From: Gammaproteobacteria bacterium | GTDB lineage: Bacteria > Pseudomonadota > Gammaproteobacteria > Pseudomonadales > Azotimanducaceae | NCBI GenBank assembly: GCA_018647445.1 | Contig: JABGTE010000014.1 | Coordinates: 1-35,108, forward strand | Length of the DNA: 35,108 bases | Direction of reading: 5' to 3' | In this document: positions 33,677 to 35,108 of the stretch, one piece after another | Layout: each line of letters starts with the position of its first letter | Position numbering within the stretch: position 1 is the first letter of the stretch | Program-made: the position numbers and the translations under genes | Notes under the pieces: model-generated | The model's database searches: none | Told to the model about the DNA's origin: nothing | The model's input: only the letters and a program-made list of their open reading frames with translations

Positions 33677-35108
33677 ATGTATCAGCAACAAAGACAAAAT
33701 CTGTGGGGAGGTTTATCTCACCTTTGGGAAAATAATGGCCTGGTTGCTGCTTTATCTTTAGTGGGTGTGCTGACACTGTCGGCGTGTGGTGGTAGCAGTA
33801 ATACAGTCACAGAGAATGATCTTTCTGACTCTGGATTGGACGGCGTCGCGCCGACGTTAACCGAGGTTGCGATTTACAACGGCGCTGATTTATCCGACTC
33901 GGTGGCACTTGGAGAGAAGGTTCTCGTTGCCTTCACCGCGAGCGAAGCCTTAATGAAGCCTAGCGTCAGCATTAATGGCGTGGCCGCAGATGTGGAAGAT
34001 TTCACGGATACCGGAACAAATAATCTGAAATTTAGCGCCTCACGAGCCATGACAGCAGAAGATGCAGAAGGGATTGTCACGTTTTCAATTACCTTCACGG
34101 ATAGAAGTGGCGAAGCAGGTGCTCCGGTTTCATCCACGACAGATGAAACGTCCGTTACATATTGCATAGAAGGATGTGCCGCCAGCTGCGAAGCACCAGA
34201 GGCGACAGTATTCGATTTTGAAGACCTGGATACGCCAAGGGTGTTTACAGATTTTGGCCCGGATGGCGCGGGTCGAACCGCGGCACTTTCGTCAGTCGTG
34301 CCCGATCCAACCGATGGATCAAACAGTGTTGTTGCATCAGAAAAAGATGCTGCTGCCGAGGTATGGGGTGGTTCTTGGGTCGTAGAAGGTACGGAAGCGG
34401 CACCTTTGAAAGCGCTGAAACTCACGGAAGCGGATCCGCTGGTATCAGTTCGGTTCTGGAGCCCAGCCGCTGGTAAGACTGTACGCATGAAGCTCGAAGT
34501 CGCTGATAACGGTACTGTCGCTGTGGAAGCGGATGCGGTGACAACGGTCGCTGGTGCTTGGGAAACGCTGACCTTCGACTTTGCGAATCCAGCTGTTGGT
34601 GGTATTGATCCCTTCGCCGAGTACGGCAAGATAGTCATTTTTTACGATTTTGGTACGGCGGGTGTGGGTGAGTCAGTCGCATTTTATTGGGATGATGTAA
34701 CTCAGGGCGGCGTTGGCTTTGACCCAGACAATTGCGGGAACGAAGTTGAGCAGTCTGTTCTAGATTTCGATGACGCAACGGCAACATTCGTTTTCGCAGA
34801 TTTTGGTCCTGATGCCGGTGGTGGTCGAGGCGCGGCAGGATCAATGGTGGTGGCTGATCCAGAAGATGCAACCAATTCAGTTATTGCGTCCCAAAAGGAT
34901 GCGGCAGCAGAGGTTTGGGGTGGTTCCTGGGTCGTGGCGGGCAGCGAAGCAGCGCCAGAGTTTACCCTAAGCCTGACGCCAGCAGACTCGATCGTGTCAT
35001 TGCGATTTTGGAGCCCTGCGGCGGGCAAACCCGTAAGAATGAAGCTAGAGGTTGCAGATAACGGCAATATCGCAGTTGAAGCGGAAGCGACGACAACGGC
35101 GGCCGGGG
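33677..35108 (+). CDS. Lipoprotein with tandem carbohydrate-binding-like modules, partial (runs off the right edge)
   Basis: An open frame of 477 codons without a stop. The N-terminus is a lipoprotein signal with lipobox LSAC and Cys37. Residues about 55-150 look like a bacterial Ig-like domain (VAIYNGADLSDSVALGEK, FSITFTDRSGEAG). Then come two copies of one module of about 183 residues, beginning DFEDLDTPRVFTDFGPD at residue 180 and DFDDATATFVFADFGPD at 363. Each has KDAAAEVWGGSWVV and SPAAGK-x-VRMKLEVADNG. The pattern (acidic start, FW or YWDD at the end) resembles beta-sandwich sugar-binding modules often joined to laminarinases in marine bacteria. A ribosome site AGGGGAA precedes the ATG. 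It probably sits on the outer surface and binds glucan with the upstream GH16 enzyme; an attached catalytic domain further right is possible. Confidence 0.75.
   Translation, partial: MYQQQRQNLWGGLSHLWENNGLVAALSLVGVLTLSACGGSSNTVTENDLSDSGLDGVAPTLTEVAIYNGADLSDSVALGEKVLVAFTASEALMKPSVSINGVAADVEDFTDTGTNNLKFSASRAMTAEDAEGIVTFSITFTDRSGEAGAPVSSTTDETSVTYCIEGCAASCEAPEATVFDFEDLDTPRVFTDFGPDGAGRTAALSSVVPDPTDGSNSVVASEKDAAAEVWGGSWVVEGTEAAPLKALKLTEADPLVSVRFWSPAAGKTVRMKLEVADNGTVAVEADAVTTVAGAWETLTFDFANPAVGGIDPFAEYGKIVIFYDFGTAGVGESVAFYWDDVTQGGVGFDPDNCGNEVEQSVLDFDDATATFVFADFGPDAGGGRGAAGSMVVADPEDATNSVIASQKDAAAEVWGGSWVVAGSEAAPEFTLSLTPADSIVSLRFWSPAAGKPVRMKLEVADNGNIAVEAEATTTAAG

Overview
The window reads as chromosomal DNA of a heterotrophic, probably marine, gammaproteobacterium. 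The reasons are a HexR-type RpiR regulator with HexR-like operators, an edd-glk-eda-zwf-pgl Entner-Doudoroff operon, an RlmA-type 23S rRNA methyltransferase, and a beta-1,3-glucanase-like GH16 enzyme beside a carbohydrate-module lipoprotein. Base composition is moderately GC-rich and genes are tightly packed. I saw no rRNA, tRNA, IS element, phage gene or CRISPR array. All identifications come from reading motifs; no database search was run.

Region 1 (1-6322) is about the cell envelope. A minus-strand set holds a GT4 glycosyltransferase, an RND/MMPL exporter resembling HpnN (4-base overlap) and the start of a YeiH/UPF0324 membrane protein that runs off the left edge. A plus-strand GT2 glycosyltransferase then converges on a minus-strand GT4 glycosyltransferase of the LpcC/LPS-core type.

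Region 2 (6541-23105) is a long run of small-molecule enzymes: a beta-class GST, a two-domain VOC protein, a luciferase-like flavin monooxygenase, a nitronate monooxygenase, a beta-propeller lipoprotein, a zinc-free MDR reductase, a nitroreductase, a fatty-acyl-CoA ligase, an MFS carrier, an aldo/keto reductase broken by a one-base frameshift, an NTF2-like protein, an SDR and RlmA. A secreted M43 metalloprotease and a small hypothetical protein sit in the middle. No single pathway is evident.

Region 3 (23106-31492) is the sugar-catabolism core. edd, glk, eda, zwf and pgl abut or overlap and form one operon behind two HexR-like operators. hexR (minus) and gap (plus) are divergent around one or two further operators. 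Together they turn glucose into pyruvate and glyceraldehyde-3-phosphate and carry the latter into lower glycolysis under KDPG-responsive HexR control.

Region 4 (31493-35108) holds a 15-bp minisatellite, a secreted malectin-GH16 glucanase and the first part of a lipoprotein with tandem carbohydrate-binding-like modules. The likely theme is outer-surface capture and cutting of beta-glucan, whose glucose would feed region 3.

The least ordinary features are three intergenic arrays with units of about 15 bp (14575, 30348, 31610), one of which repeats a sequence resembling the start of gap just upstream of gap; the frameshifted reductase; the RlmA homologue lacking one zinc-ligand cysteine; and the tandem-module lipoprotein.
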